From assembly GCA_005888515.1 (NCBI GenBank), contig VAZR01000083.1, positions 1 through 8,909 on the forward strand: 8,909 nucleotides of DNA. Direction: 5' to 3'. The stretch's first letter is position 1, and every line of letters starts with the position of its first letter. The position numbers and the translations under genes were made by a program. Shown here in pieces: positions 1 through 6,567 of this stretch. Source of the DNA: Alphaproteobacteria bacterium (GTDB taxonomy: Bacteria > Pseudomonadota > Alphaproteobacteria > ATCC43930 > CGMCC-115725). Under the pieces are notes generated by a model. The model ran no database searches and had not been told where the DNA came from. It saw only the letters and a program-made list of their open reading frames with translations.

Positions 1-475
1 CGAGCGCGCTCGCATCGACACCAAAGCGCAGTTCCGTGGCCTCGATCCAGGCAATCCGGCCAAAGCCGGCGACCAGATGGCCCCGTTCGATCGAGACGCG
101 ATAGAGGTGGAAATCGGCGAAACCGGCGTAGGACGCGCTCGGCGGATGCCGCGCCGCAAAGCGCGCCGCCGCGCGTGAGTCGTTGCATCGCTCGGCGCGC
201 CCGAGCAGCGTCAGCCGAGGACCCGCGAGCGGGTCGGCATGTCCCGCCACATCCTCGAACAGCAACGACACGGCGGGCTCCGCGGTCAGGTTTTTAGTGT
301 GCTGAGCCAGATCGGACAGCAGCAGCAACGGGCTGGCGTCGCCGTCGCAGGCCGCGGCGACCAGCGAAACATAGGGCCGGCCGGCAAGACTGGTGCCGAG
401 CGCGGCGTGGCCGCGGCTTCGGATCAGGCGCCGTGCCTCGATGCCGAGCTGGGGCTTCTTTGTAACATCAGGCAT
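1..475 (-). CDS. HugZ-like pyridoxamine 5'-phosphate oxidase-family protein (partial, C-terminus outside window)
   Basis: I translated this frame by hand from the ATG at 475-473; it has no stop down to the window edge, giving 158 visible residues. It begins MPDVTKKPQLGIEARRLIRS and contains features of the FMN-binding split-barrel (pyridoxamine-phosphate-oxidase-like/HugZ) family: GTSLAGRPYVSLV (residues about 27-39), LLLLSDLAQHTKNL (about 50-63), DPLAGPRLTLLGRA (about 81-94) and FHLYRVSIERGHLVAGFGRI (about 122-141). Family members bind flavin and some act in haem utilisation; the substrate here is unknown. Full-length relatives are about 240-260 residues with a C-terminal DUF2470-like domain, which would lie to the left of the window. 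It is transcribed divergently from chvI. The ribosome-binding site is weak (a GAGG about 14 nt upstream). The family is well supported; the exact function is not. Confidence 0.85.
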   Translation of the reverse strand, partial: MPDVTKKPQLGIEARRLIRSRGHAALGTSLAGRPYVSLVAAACDGDASPLLLLSDLAQHTKNLTAEPAVSLLFEDVAGHADPLAGPRLTLLGRAERCNDSRAAARFAARHPPSASYAGFADFHLYRVSIERGHLVAGFGRIAWIEATELRFGVDASAL

Positions 476-719
476 GGCGAAAGAGCCTCGTGGCGCCGCA
501 TTCGGAGGCCGCGGCAAAGAAATTATTCATTCTCCAAGCCTCGAACGCATGATTCGCCAGCAATAAGGGCACCCCAACGGCTCAGAAATAGCGCGAACCC
601 GCGGCAACGAATAGCTCCGACCGCCCCTTTTGTGTTTGCCGCCGAGCAGCCATATTTCTGTATCAGATCGTCCAGATCGGCGGCGATTAGGGCCGCAATG
701 GACCTTGGGGGACGCATCC
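476..719. promoter_or_regulatory. Divergent intergenic region hugZ-like / chvI
   Basis: These 244 bp separate the divergent starts of the HugZ-like gene and chvI and must hold both promoters. On the plus strand the best candidate I see is TTGCCG (636-641) followed 19 nt later by TATCAG (661-666), which is weak. No long perfect inverted repeat was found, and I could not identify a ChvI operator with confidence. Confidence 0.35.
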
Positions 720-722
720 GTG
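707..722 (+). promoter_or_regulatory. Ribosome-binding site that fixes the chvI GTG start
   Basis: GGGGGA at 707-712 lies 7 nt before GTG 720-722. From this GTG the protein reads MGNTIALVDDD, which matches the usual ChvI N-terminus. The in-frame ATG further upstream at 630 would add 30 residues with no family resemblance. Confidence 0.75.
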
Positions 723-1418
723 GGTAACACGATTGCTCTCGTCGATGACGACCGGAATATCTTGACCTCGGTCTCGATGGCGCTCGAGGCGGAGGGTTTT
801 GCGGTGCGGTGCTTCAGCGACGGCGCCGAAGCGCTGAAGGGCATGACGGCGCAGCCGGTCGATCTCGCCGTGCTCGACATCAAGATGCCGCGGATGGACG
901 GGATGGAGCTGCTGGGCCAGCTGCGGCGCCACAGCCATATCCCGGTGATTTTTCTGACCTCGAAGGATGATGAGGTCGACGAGCTCCTCGGCCTGCGCAT
1001 GGGGGCCGATGATTACATTCGCAAGCCGTTTTCGCAGCGGCTGCTGATCGAGCGCATCCGGGCCCTTATCCGGCGCGGCGAATTAGCCCGTGAACGCGAG
1101 GATAGCCAGGCCGAGCCGGTCATCGTGCGCGGCCAGATGACGCTCGATCCGGCGCGCCACCAATGCACCTGGAAGAGCGAGCCGGTCGAGCTGACCGTGA
1201 CCGAGTTCCTGATCCTCAAATCGCTGGCGCAGCGTCCGGGCCACGTTAAAAACCGCGACCAGCTGATGGATGCGGCCTACGGCGAGCATATCTACGTCGA
1301 TGACCGCACGATCGACAGCCACATCAAACGGCTGCGCAAAAAGTTCAAGGCGGTCGACGACGAATTCGCTCAGATCGAAACCCTTTATGGCGTCGGCTAT
1401 CGATACCGCGACCGCTGA
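720..1418 (+). CDS. chvI: Response regulator ChvI (OmpR/PhoB family)
   Basis: DNA-binding response regulator of the ChvG-ChvI two-component system, which in Alphaproteobacteria controls envelope, exopolysaccharide and acid-stress responses and host-associated traits. It has 232 residues from the GTG start. The receiver domain is at about 1-118, with acidic residues Asp10/Asp11, phosphoacceptor Asp53 (AVLDIKMPRMDGME), Thr80 (FLTSKDDE) and Lys102 (IRKPFSQRLL). The C-terminal winged-helix domain, about 135-230, carries the ChvI hallmarks CTWKSEPVELTVTEFLIL, YVDDRTIDSHIKRLRKKFK and ETLYGVGYRYRD. All key residues are present. The 3' end overlaps the chvG start by 32 nt, so the two are co-transcribed and probably translationally coupled. 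The upstream ATG at 630 was rejected as the start (see ribosome-binding site). Confidence 0.95.
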   Translation: MGNTIALVDDDRNILTSVSMALEAEGFAVRCFSDGAEALKGMTAQPVDLAVLDIKMPRMDGMELLGQLRRHSHIPVIFLTSKDDEVDELLGLRMGADDYIRKPFSQRLLIERIRALIRRGELAREREDSQAEPVIVRGQMTLDPARHQCTWKSEPVELTVTEFLILKSLAQRPGHVKNRDQLMDAAYGEHIYVDDRTIDSHIKRLRKKFKAVDDEFAQIETLYGVGYRYRDR

Positions 1419-3159
1419 TCCGGAGCCGGCCGAGCGAGCTCCCGCCCCCGCGCAACGGGCGGCCAGACCGGCAGAGCCGGCGTCGCGGGCGCAGCCGCAA
1501 ACCAACCCGCCATCGCCAAGCCGGGCCGAGCCCCGAGCGTGGCTAAACCGGCTGCGCCGCTTCCGCTGGCGCCCAGTATCGCCGCTGACGCGGCGGATCA
1601 TCGCGGTCAATGTGTTGCCTCTGCTGCTGCTGGCCGTCGGTTTTCTCTATCTCGGCAAATTCGAAGCGAGCCTGATCGGGCAGCAGACCGAGTCATTGCA
1701 CACCCAGGGCGAGATCTTCGCCGCGGCGCTGAGCGAGGGCGCGGTCCTGGATTCGGCCGATGAGGGCGAGATCCTGCTGCCGGATCTGGCACGCCAAATG
1801 ATGCGCCGGCTGGTCGAGCCGACCCGCACCCGCGCGCGGCTGTTCGACATCGACGGCAAGCAGATCGCCGATAGCCGTCTGCTGCGCGGGCCGGGCGATG
1901 CGGTACAGGTCATCGAACTGCCGCCGGTCGAACACAAGGGTCTGCTCGGCCGCCTGACCGACCGGATCTATGACTGGATCGCCGAGCTGGTTCCGAGCCG
2001 TCACAAGCATCCGCCGTACCGGGAAAGCGATACCGGCAATGCCCAGGATTTCGGCGAGGCGGTGCGTGCCTTGCGCGGCGAAAGCGGCTCCGCGGTGCGC
2101 AGCGATCCGCAGAGCGGCGGGCTGGTGGTCAGCGTCGCGGTGCCGGTGCAGCGCTACAAGCAGGTTCTCGGCGCGGTCATGCTGTCGAGCGGAAATGGCG
2201 AGATCGAGGAGGAGCTGCGGACGGTCCGCCTGGAGCTGCTCCGGATCTTCGGCGTCGCGCTGCTGGTGACCATTCTGCTGTCGCTCTATCTCGCCGGCAC
2301 GATCGCGCGGCCGATCCGCCGCCTCGCGGACGCCGCCGAGCGCGCCCGCGGCCGCGGCGCGCGGGTCGAAATCCCGGATTTCGCCGGGCGCGGCGACGAG
2401 ATCGGGGAGCTGTCGCGGTCGCTGCGCGAGATGACCGACACGCTGTGGCAGCGGATGAGCGCGATCGAAAGCTTCGCCGCCGATGTCGCGCATGAGATCA
2501 AGAACCCGTTATCCTCGCTGCGCAGCGCGGTCGAAACCGTGGCGCGGATCGAGGACCCGGTGAAGCGGCGCCGCTTGATGGCGATCATTCAGGATGATGT
2601 CGAGCGGCTGGACCGGCTGATCAGCGACATTTCCGATGCCTCGCGGCTCGATGCCGAGCTAAGCCGTCTCGAAGTCGCGCCGACCGATATCGGGGCGATG
2701 CTGCGAGCGCTCGTCGATATGCATGAGACCACGCGCGCCGACAGCGCACCGCATCTGACGCTCGATATTGCCGGCCCTGCCGGCGAGCTGGTTGTCCTCG
2801 GGATCGAGACCCGGTTGTCGCAGATCTTTATCAACGTCATCGCGAACGCGGTCTCATTCAGCCCGCCCGACGGCGAGATCCACATCCATGCCGCCCGCGA
2901 TGGCCGCGCCGTTCTGGTCAGCGTCGAGGATCAGGGGCCCGGCATTCCGGAAGACAAGCTGACCGCGATCTTCGACCGCTTCTACAGCGAGCGGCCGGCC
3001 GGTGAGAAATTCGGGACCCACTCGGGGCTCGGACTGTCGATCTCCCGGCAAATCGTCGATGCCCATCGCGGCCGCATCTGGGCCGAGAACCGGACCGACG
3101 CGGCCGGCGCGGTCATCGGCGCCCGCTTCCTGATCCGCCTTCCGGCCGCGCCGCCGTGA
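1387..3159 (+). CDS. chvG: Sensor histidine kinase ChvG (ExoS family)
   Basis: Inner-membrane sensor kinase that phosphorylates ChvI; 590 residues from ATG 1387. Order of parts: a cytoplasmic N-terminus of about 65 residues rich in Ala, Pro and Arg; TM1 at about 71-89 (IIAVNVLPLLLLAVGFLYL); a periplasmic sensor region at about 90-285; TM2 at about 287-304; HAMP at about 305-360; the H-box with His369 (FAADVAHEIKNPLSSL); the N-box with Asn483/Asn487 (FINVIANAVSFSP); the G1 box VEDQGPGIP (513-521); the F-box FDRFYSERP (529-537); and the G2 box SGLGLSISRQIV (546-557). All catalytic motifs are intact. The start at 1387 gives the usual family length; an in-frame ATG at 1270 lies deep within chvI and is unlikely. 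The stop overlaps the hprK GTG. The repressor partner ExoR is not in this window. Confidence 0.94.
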   Translation: MASAIDTATADPEPAERAPAPAQRAARPAEPASRAQPQTNPPSPSRAEPRAWLNRLRRFRWRPVSPLTRRIIAVNVLPLLLLAVGFLYLGKFEASLIGQQTESLHTQGEIFAAALSEGAVLDSADEGEILLPDLARQMMRRLVEPTRTRARLFDIDGKQIADSRLLRGPGDAVQVIELPPVEHKGLLGRLTDRIYDWIAELVPSRHKHPPYRESDTGNAQDFGEAVRALRGESGSAVRSDPQSGGLVVSVAVPVQRYKQVLGAVMLSSGNGEIEEELRTVRLELLRIFGVALLVTILLSLYLAGTIARPIRRLADAAERARGRGARVEIPDFAGRGDEIGELSRSLREMTDTLWQRMSAIESFAADVAHEIKNPLSSLRSAVETVARIEDPVKRRRLMAIIQDDVERLDRLISDISDASRLDAELSRLEVAPTDIGAMLRALVDMHETTRADSAPHLTLDIAGPAGELVVLGIETRLSQIFINVIANAVSFSPPDGEIHIHAARDGRAVLVSVEDQGPGIPEDKLTAIFDRFYSERPAGEKFGTHSGLGLSISRQIVDAHRGRIWAENRTDAAGAVIGARFLIRLPAAPP

Positions 3160-3617
3160 GCGGATCGCTGCTGATCCACGCCACCGCCGTCGCGCTCGTC
3201 ACCGCTGCCGGCCCCCGCGCGGTGCTGCTCCGCGGGCCTTCGGGTTCCGGCAAATCCGATCTGGGCCTGCGACTGATTGACGCCGGTGCCCGCCTGGTCG
3301 CCGACGATCAGAGCGACCTACGCCGCGAGGGCGAGGTCATCATTGTGCGGGCTCCGGCGGTGATCGCCGGCCTGATCGAAGTGCGCGGCATCGGCATCGT
3401 CCGGGTCGAGCCCTTGGCCGAGGCGCCGCTCGCGCTGATTGCCGATCTAATGGCCCCGAAGGCTATCGAACGCCTGCCGTTGCCCGCGACCGAGCGGCTC
3501 CTCGATGTGGAGCTGCCGCGCATCGCGGTGGCGCCCTTCGAGGCTTCGGCAGCGGCAAAAGTGGCGCTAGCCCTGCGCGCGTTTGCCGGCTCCGGTCTTC
3601 CCGCTATAATGGAATGA
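3156..3617 (+). CDS. hprK: HPr kinase/phosphorylase, short alphaproteobacterial form
   Basis: Phosphorylates HPr on its regulatory serine with ATP and may remove that phosphate. It has 153 residues, about half the length of Firmicutes HprK: only the catalytic core is present, without the N-terminal domain and C-terminal helices, as is normal in Alphaproteobacteria. Visible motifs: Walker A GPSGSGKSD (27-35, Lys33), the acidic VADDQ segment (48-52, Asp50/Asp51) and the signature IEVRGIGIV (74-82, Glu75, Arg77, Gly78, Gly80). The GTG start (3156-3158) overlaps the chvG TGA, which couples the kinase of HPr to the ChvG sensor. Its likely substrate, Ser64 of HPr, is encoded downstream in the same cluster. 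The last codons contain a candidate promoter for the PTS genes. Confidence 0.93.
   Translation: MSGSLLIHATAVALVTAAGPRAVLLRGPSGSGKSDLGLRLIDAGARLVADDQSDLRREGEVIIVRAPAVIAGLIEVRGIGIVRVEPLAEAPLALIADLMAPKAIERLPLPATERLLDVELPRIAVAPFEASAAAKVALALRAFAGSGLPAIME
3583..3610 (+). promoter_or_regulatory. Candidate sigma70 promoter at the end of hprK
   Basis: A perfect TATAAT (3605-3610) lies 16 nt after TTGCCG (3583-3588, 4/6 to the -35 consensus). It would start transcription near the hprK stop and drive ptsM-ptsH-ptsI with a leader of about 350 nt. This is inference from motifs only; part of the match is hprK coding sequence. Confidence 0.35.
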
Positions 3618-3756
3618 TGACCAGCGCCGGTCGCGAGGACCGCAGGTTTGTACTACCTGAGAGCGCGCCCGGCGCACGCCAGGCCGGCTTCTATGTTCAT
3701 CAAGCATGATGACGAACGGCTCGGACGGCGCTATATCGGGCCGAAATACCCCTGAG

Positions 3757-3772
3757 GGCTCCCGCCGGAGCC
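3757..3772 (+). repeat. Hairpin GGCTCC-CGCC-GGAGCC in the ptsM leader
   Basis: A perfect 6-bp stem (3757-3762 with 3767-3772) encloses a 4-nt loop. No T-run follows, so it is not a typical intrinsic terminator. The TCCCGCCGGAGCC part (3760-3772) recurs at 3858-3870. Confidence 0.55.
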
Positions 3773-3853
3773 ACCCCCAATGCGTCCGGCGCGAGCGGCG
3801 AGTGGCCTCTGCCCTGCGTAGACGCATCGATTTCATGTTTGCCAGCTTGATCT

Positions 3854-3914
3854 GCGGTCCCGCCGGAGCCGCCGGGCAGCGTTGCTGCGCCGTGCCGGCC
3901 GCAATCGGGACCGC
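3854..3914 (+). ncRNA. Predicted 61-nt three-tier stem-loop in the ptsM leader
   Basis: A perfect 9-bp outer stem, GCGGTCCCG (3854-3862) with CGGGACCGC (3906-3914), encloses a 5-bp stem GCCGG (3871-3875) with CCGGC (3895-3899), which encloses GCAGC (3876-3880) with GCTGC (3884-3888) and a GTT apex. The nested, perfectly complementary arms argue for a real RNA or DNA structure. It ends 51 nt before the ptsM ATG, and no T-run follows. It could be a regulatory leader, an mRNA-stability element or a dispersed palindromic repeat. No known RNA family was recognised. Confidence 0.5.
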
Positions 3915-3965
3915 CTGAGGAGCAACGGGCGTGCGGCCCTGGCCGCGCCCAGCAAAGGTTTGTCG

Positions 3966-4373
3966 ATGATCGGTATGGTCTTGGTCACTCATGGACGGCT
4001 GGCAACCGAATTCGTCGCCGCCCTTGAGCATGTGGTCGGCGCGCAGACCCAAATTGCCGCCGTCTGCATCGGCCCCGACGACGATATGGAGCAGCGCCGC
4101 CAGGACATTCTTCGCAGCATTGCCGAGGTCGATAGCGGCGATGGCGCGGTGCTGTTGACCGACATGTTCGGCGGCACGCCGTCTAACCTCGCGATCTCGG
4201 TCATGGACCGGGGCAAGATCGAGGTCATCGCCGGCATCAACCTGCCGATGCTGATCAAGCTTGCCAGCCTGCGGCAAAACGAGAAGCTCGATCGCGCCGT
4301 CCTCGGAGCGCAGGAAGCCGGCCGCAAATACATCAATGTCGCCTCGCAACTGCTCGCCGACGCCCGCCGATGA
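3966..4373 (+). CDS. ptsM: PTS mannose-type EIIA component
   Basis: Cytoplasmic EIIA of the mannose family (PTS-EIIA_Man), 135 residues. It accepts phosphate from HPr on His9 (VLVTHGRLA); the conserved LLTDMFGGTPSN (63-74) contains Asp66, which corresponds to the active-site aspartate of E. coli EIIA-Man. No EIIB, EIIC or EIID gene is present in the window, so it is likely the end point of a regulatory phosphorelay, as in other Alphaproteobacteria, rather than a sugar transporter part. The ATG at 3966 is preceded by AAAGG (3954-3958) at 7 nt spacing and gives the expected start MIGMVLVTHG; in-frame upstream starts would add unrelated residues. It overlaps ptsH as ATGA. Confidence 0.93.
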   Translation: MIGMVLVTHGRLATEFVAALEHVVGAQTQIAAVCIGPDDDMEQRRQDILRSIAEVDSGDGAVLLTDMFGGTPSNLAISVMDRGKIEVIAGINLPMLIKLASLRQNEKLDRAVLGAQEAGRKYINVASQLLADARR

Positions 4374-4690
4374 ATTCCGATATCGCCAAGAACCTTTCGG
4401 ATGGCGCTGCGGCAACGCCGTCCGCGGCGCGGCGAACCGTCGAGATCTGCAACCAAAAAGGGCTGCATGCGCGCGCCGCGGCGCGGTTCGTCAAGACCGC
4501 CGCGCAATTCGATGCCGAAATCATGGTCCGCAAGAACGGCACCGCGGTATCCGGACGCTCGATCATGGGGCTGATGATGCTCGCCGCCGCATCGGGTGCG
4601 GTCGTCGAAATCACCGCGACAGGCCGCGACGCGGCCACCGCCGTCGACACGCTGGCGCGCCTGATCGAATGCAAGTTCGATGAGGACTGA
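4370..4690 (+). CDS. ptsH: HPr phosphocarrier protein
   Basis: Phosphocarrier between enzyme I and EIIA-Man; 106 residues. The catalytic His33 is in NQKGLHARAAARFV (28-41) and the regulatory Ser64 in SGRSIMGLMML (61-71). The 31-residue spacing equals that of His15 and Ser46 in Bacillus HPr, so both the enzyme I site and the HprK site are present. An N-terminal extension of about 20 residues precedes the usual start region (RRTVEICNQKG); no in-frame ATG/GTG/TTG is available after it, so the extension seems real. The start forms ATGA with the ptsM stop, and no clear ribosome-binding site is visible, which suggests translational coupling. The 3' end overlaps ptsI by 11 nt. Confidence 0.94.
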   Translation: MNSDIAKNLSDGAAATPSAARRTVEICNQKGLHARAAARFVKTAAQFDAEIMVRKNGTAVSGRSIMGLMMLAAASGAVVEITATGRDAATAVDTLARLIECKFDED

Positions 4691-6497
4691 CGAGACGTTC
4701 CGGACCGAAAGAGGCAGCGAGCAGAGGCTACAAGGGATCGGCGTCTCGGCGGGCATCGCCATCGGAGCCGCCTATATCGGCGACCGCGGCGAGTTGCCGG
4801 TCAGCGAAAGCCGCATCGACGAAGCCGCGATCGAGCACGAGCGCGGCCGCTTTGCCGAGGCGGTTTCCGCCTCGATCAAACAACTCCGCAAGCTGAAGAC
4901 GCGCGCGATGGCGCTGCCGGGGTCGGCGGCCGACGAGATCGGATCGCTGCTCGACGCCCATCTCGCAATGCTGGCCAATTCGCGCCTGATCCGCGGCGTG
5001 CACCGGCGCATCGGCAGAGCGCGGATCAATACCGAACGCGCGATCCAGATCGAGATCGACGAAATCGGCAAGACCTTCTCGGAAATGGACGATGCCTATC
5101 TCGCGGCGCGCATCGACGATATCCGGGTGGTCGGCGCACGGCTGATCCGCAATCTCCTGAAAAAGCCTTATGTCGCGTATTCCAGCTTGAGCGGCGGTGC
5201 GATCATTCTCGCCGAGGAGGTTACGCCGGCCGATACGGCGCTGATGGATCCGCGCCGCATCGGCGGATTTGCCGCCGAATTCGGCGGCCATGACGGGCAT
5301 ACCGCAATCATGGCGCGCGCGCTCGGCTTGCCGGCGGTGCTCGGCATCCCGGGACTGCTCGATCGGGCGCAGGCCGAGGTGCCGGTCATCGTCGACGGCA
5401 CGGAAGGCATCGTCATCCTCGAACCTGCGGCCGAGACCCTGCGCGCCTACAAAGCGCAACAGCAGGAGGTGGCGCGGGAGCGGCGGTATCTGAACCGGCT
5501 GCGGCGGTTGCCGGCGGTCACCAAAGACGGCGTCGAGATCCGGCTCGAGGCGAATGTCGAATTGCCGGTCGAGGTCGAACAGGCGCTGGACAATGGCGCC
5601 GTCGGGCTCGGTCTCGTCCGGACCGAGTTCCTCTACATGAACCGCGAGGACCTGCCGGGCGAAGACGAGCAATACAGCTTTTTTGCCGCGCTGGTGAGCG
5701 GCATGGAGGGCCGGCCGGTCACGTTGCGAACCTTCGATATCGGCGGCGACAAATTGCCGGAGGCGCTCGCCGGCTATGCCGCGAGCGACATCGCGAACCC
5801 GGCATTGGGCCTGCGGGCCATCCGGTTGTCATTGAAGGACCGGCGCCTGCTCGATGTGCAGCTCGCGGCGATGCTGCGCGCCGCCAATTCGGGGCCGGTG
5901 CGGATCATGCTGCCGATGATCTCGACGCCGGACGAGATCCGCCGCACCCGCGAGGCGATGGAGCAGGTGGCGCGGCGGCTCAAACGGCGCGGCGTGCGCG
6001 TTCCCAAGGAACTGCCGCCGCTCGGCGCGATGATCGAGGTGCCGGCAGCGGCGCTGGCGGCCGATGCGCTGGCCGCCGAGGCCGATTTCTTCGCGATCGG
6101 GACGAATGATCTGGTGCAGTACACGCTGGCCGCCGACCGCACCGACGAAACCGTCGCGCATCTTTACAACCCGCTCCACCCCGCGGTGCTCCGCCTGATC
6201 CAATTCGCCGTCGAGGCGGCAACGCGGCGCGGGATACCGATCAGCATCTGCGGCGAGATCGCCGGCGACCCGCGCTATGCCGCGCTATTGCTGGGGCTGG
6301 GATTGCGCGAACTCTCGATGTCGCCGCGCAACATCCCACGCGTCAAGCAGCGCATCCGCAGCCTCGACATGGTCGCGGCCGGCCGCCGCACCCGCGCCAT
6401 CATGGACCAATCGGACTCAGAGCGGATTGCCGCGCTGCTCGACGATTTCAACGCGACGGCCGAGCCGCGCTTGTCGATTGGCGGTCCGAAGAGTTGA
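4680..6497 (+). CDS. ptsI: Phosphoenolpyruvate-protein phosphotransferase (PTS enzyme I)
   Basis: Autophosphorylates from PEP and passes phosphate to HPr; 605 residues, close to canonical enzyme I (about 575) and without the N-terminal GAF domain of EI-Ntr (PtsP). N-terminal start region LQGIGVSAGIAIG (17-29); HPr-binding helical domain at about 45-165; phosphohistidine domain with His207 in GGHDGHTAIMARALGLPAVL; PEP-binding TIM barrel from about 280, with GLGLVRTEFLYM (309-320), TFDIGGDK (351-358), NPALGLRAIR (373-382), IMLPMIS (409-415), FFAIGTNDLVQYTLAADR (470-487) and the catalytic Cys524 in ISICGEIAGDP. No domain is missing. The phosphohistidine loop reads DGHTAIMAR instead of the enterobacterial TSHT. 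The start overlaps ptsH by 11 nt with no clear ribosome-binding site. The stop codon lies inside the -35 element of the ahcY promoter. Confidence 0.95.
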   Translation: MRTDETFRTERGSEQRLQGIGVSAGIAIGAAYIGDRGELPVSESRIDEAAIEHERGRFAEAVSASIKQLRKLKTRAMALPGSAADEIGSLLDAHLAMLANSRLIRGVHRRIGRARINTERAIQIEIDEIGKTFSEMDDAYLAARIDDIRVVGARLIRNLLKKPYVAYSSLSGGAIILAEEVTPADTALMDPRRIGGFAAEFGGHDGHTAIMARALGLPAVLGIPGLLDRAQAEVPVIVDGTEGIVILEPAAETLRAYKAQQQEVARERRYLNRLRRLPAVTKDGVEIRLEANVELPVEVEQALDNGAVGLGLVRTEFLYMNREDLPGEDEQYSFFAALVSGMEGRPVTLRTFDIGGDKLPEALAGYAASDIANPALGLRAIRLSLKDRRLLDVQLAAMLRAANSGPVRIMLPMISTPDEIRRTREAMEQVARRLKRRGVRVPKELPPLGAMIEVPAAALAADALAAEADFFAIGTNDLVQYTLAADRTDETVAHLYNPLHPAVLRLIQFAVEAATRRGIPISICGEIAGDPRYAALLLGLGLRELSMSPRNIPRVKQRIRSLDMVAAGRRTRAIMDQSDSERIAALLDDFNATAEPRLSIGGPKS

Positions 6498-6522
6498 CGA
6501 CATAAAGATATCTTTATATGTT
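6494..6522 (+). promoter_or_regulatory. ahcY promoter (TTGACG-N17-TATGTT)
   Basis: TTGACG (6494-6499, 5/6 to consensus) and TATGTT (6517-6522, 4/6) are separated by exactly 17 nt. The -35 overlaps the ptsI stop codon. The predicted start is near 6529, giving a leader of about 35 nt before the ahcY ATG. The spacer is almost filled by a palindromic operator, so a bound repressor would block RNA polymerase directly. Confidence 0.65.
6502..6517. promoter_or_regulatory. Perfect 16-bp palindrome, probable ArsR-family (SahR-like) operator
   Basis: ATAAAGATATCTTTAT is its own reverse complement, AT-rich in a GC-rich genome, and sits between the -35 and -10 elements of the ahcY promoter. AT-rich palindromes centred on GATATC are known operators for ArsR-type regulators of the SAM/SAH cycle in Proteobacteria (SahR and relatives), which fits control of S-adenosylhomocysteinase. 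The regulator gene is not in the window, so the name is an inference. Confidence 0.7.
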
Positions 6523-6552
6523 AAAAGTCTTCCTGCCGCCGCGCTGAACTCC

Positions 6553-6567
6553 GGGAGCCGCTCGATG
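6553..6567 (+). promoter_or_regulatory. Ribosome-binding site of ahcY
   Basis: GGGAG (6553-6557) is 7 nt upstream of ATG 6565-6567. It shows that the original start signal is intact although the frame it opens is stopped at codon 43. Confidence 0.7.

Larger units (their letters stand above)
3618..3965 (+). other. 348-bp gene-free leader between hprK and ptsM, with RNA secondary structure
   Basis: No convincing gene lies here. Short frames exist (for example 3706-3918, 70 codons) but resemble no family and have composition-driven residues. In several alphaproteobacterial lineages rapZ (about 290 codons) sits between hprK and the EIIA gene; I see no P-loop or RapZ C-terminal motif and the space is too short. 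The stretch does hold a 13-bp direct repeat, two clear hairpins and an interrupted palindrome TGCGT-AG-ACGCA at 3815-3826. It may be a transcribed leader of the ptsM-ptsH-ptsI genes. Confidence 0.5.

Noticed and set aside
630..719. 30-residue N-terminal extension of ChvI from ATG 630
   Set aside because: GTG 720 has a strong ribosome-binding site and starts the conserved receiver domain; the extension has no resemblance to ChvI.
3688..3753. Short frame beginning MFIKHDDERLGRRYIGPKYP
   Set aside because: Looks peptide-like but has only about 20 codons, no ribosome-binding site and no known relative.
3706..3918. 70-codon plus-strand frame in the hprK-ptsM gap
   Set aside because: No family resemblance, no good ribosome-binding site, and the codons run through the strong inverted repeats, so it is more likely a chance frame.
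3567..4415. Long minus-strand open frame (282 codons) opposite the leader and ptsM
   Set aside because: Shadow of high-GC coding sequence; low-complexity Arg/Ala content and no domain; ptsM on the other strand is certain.
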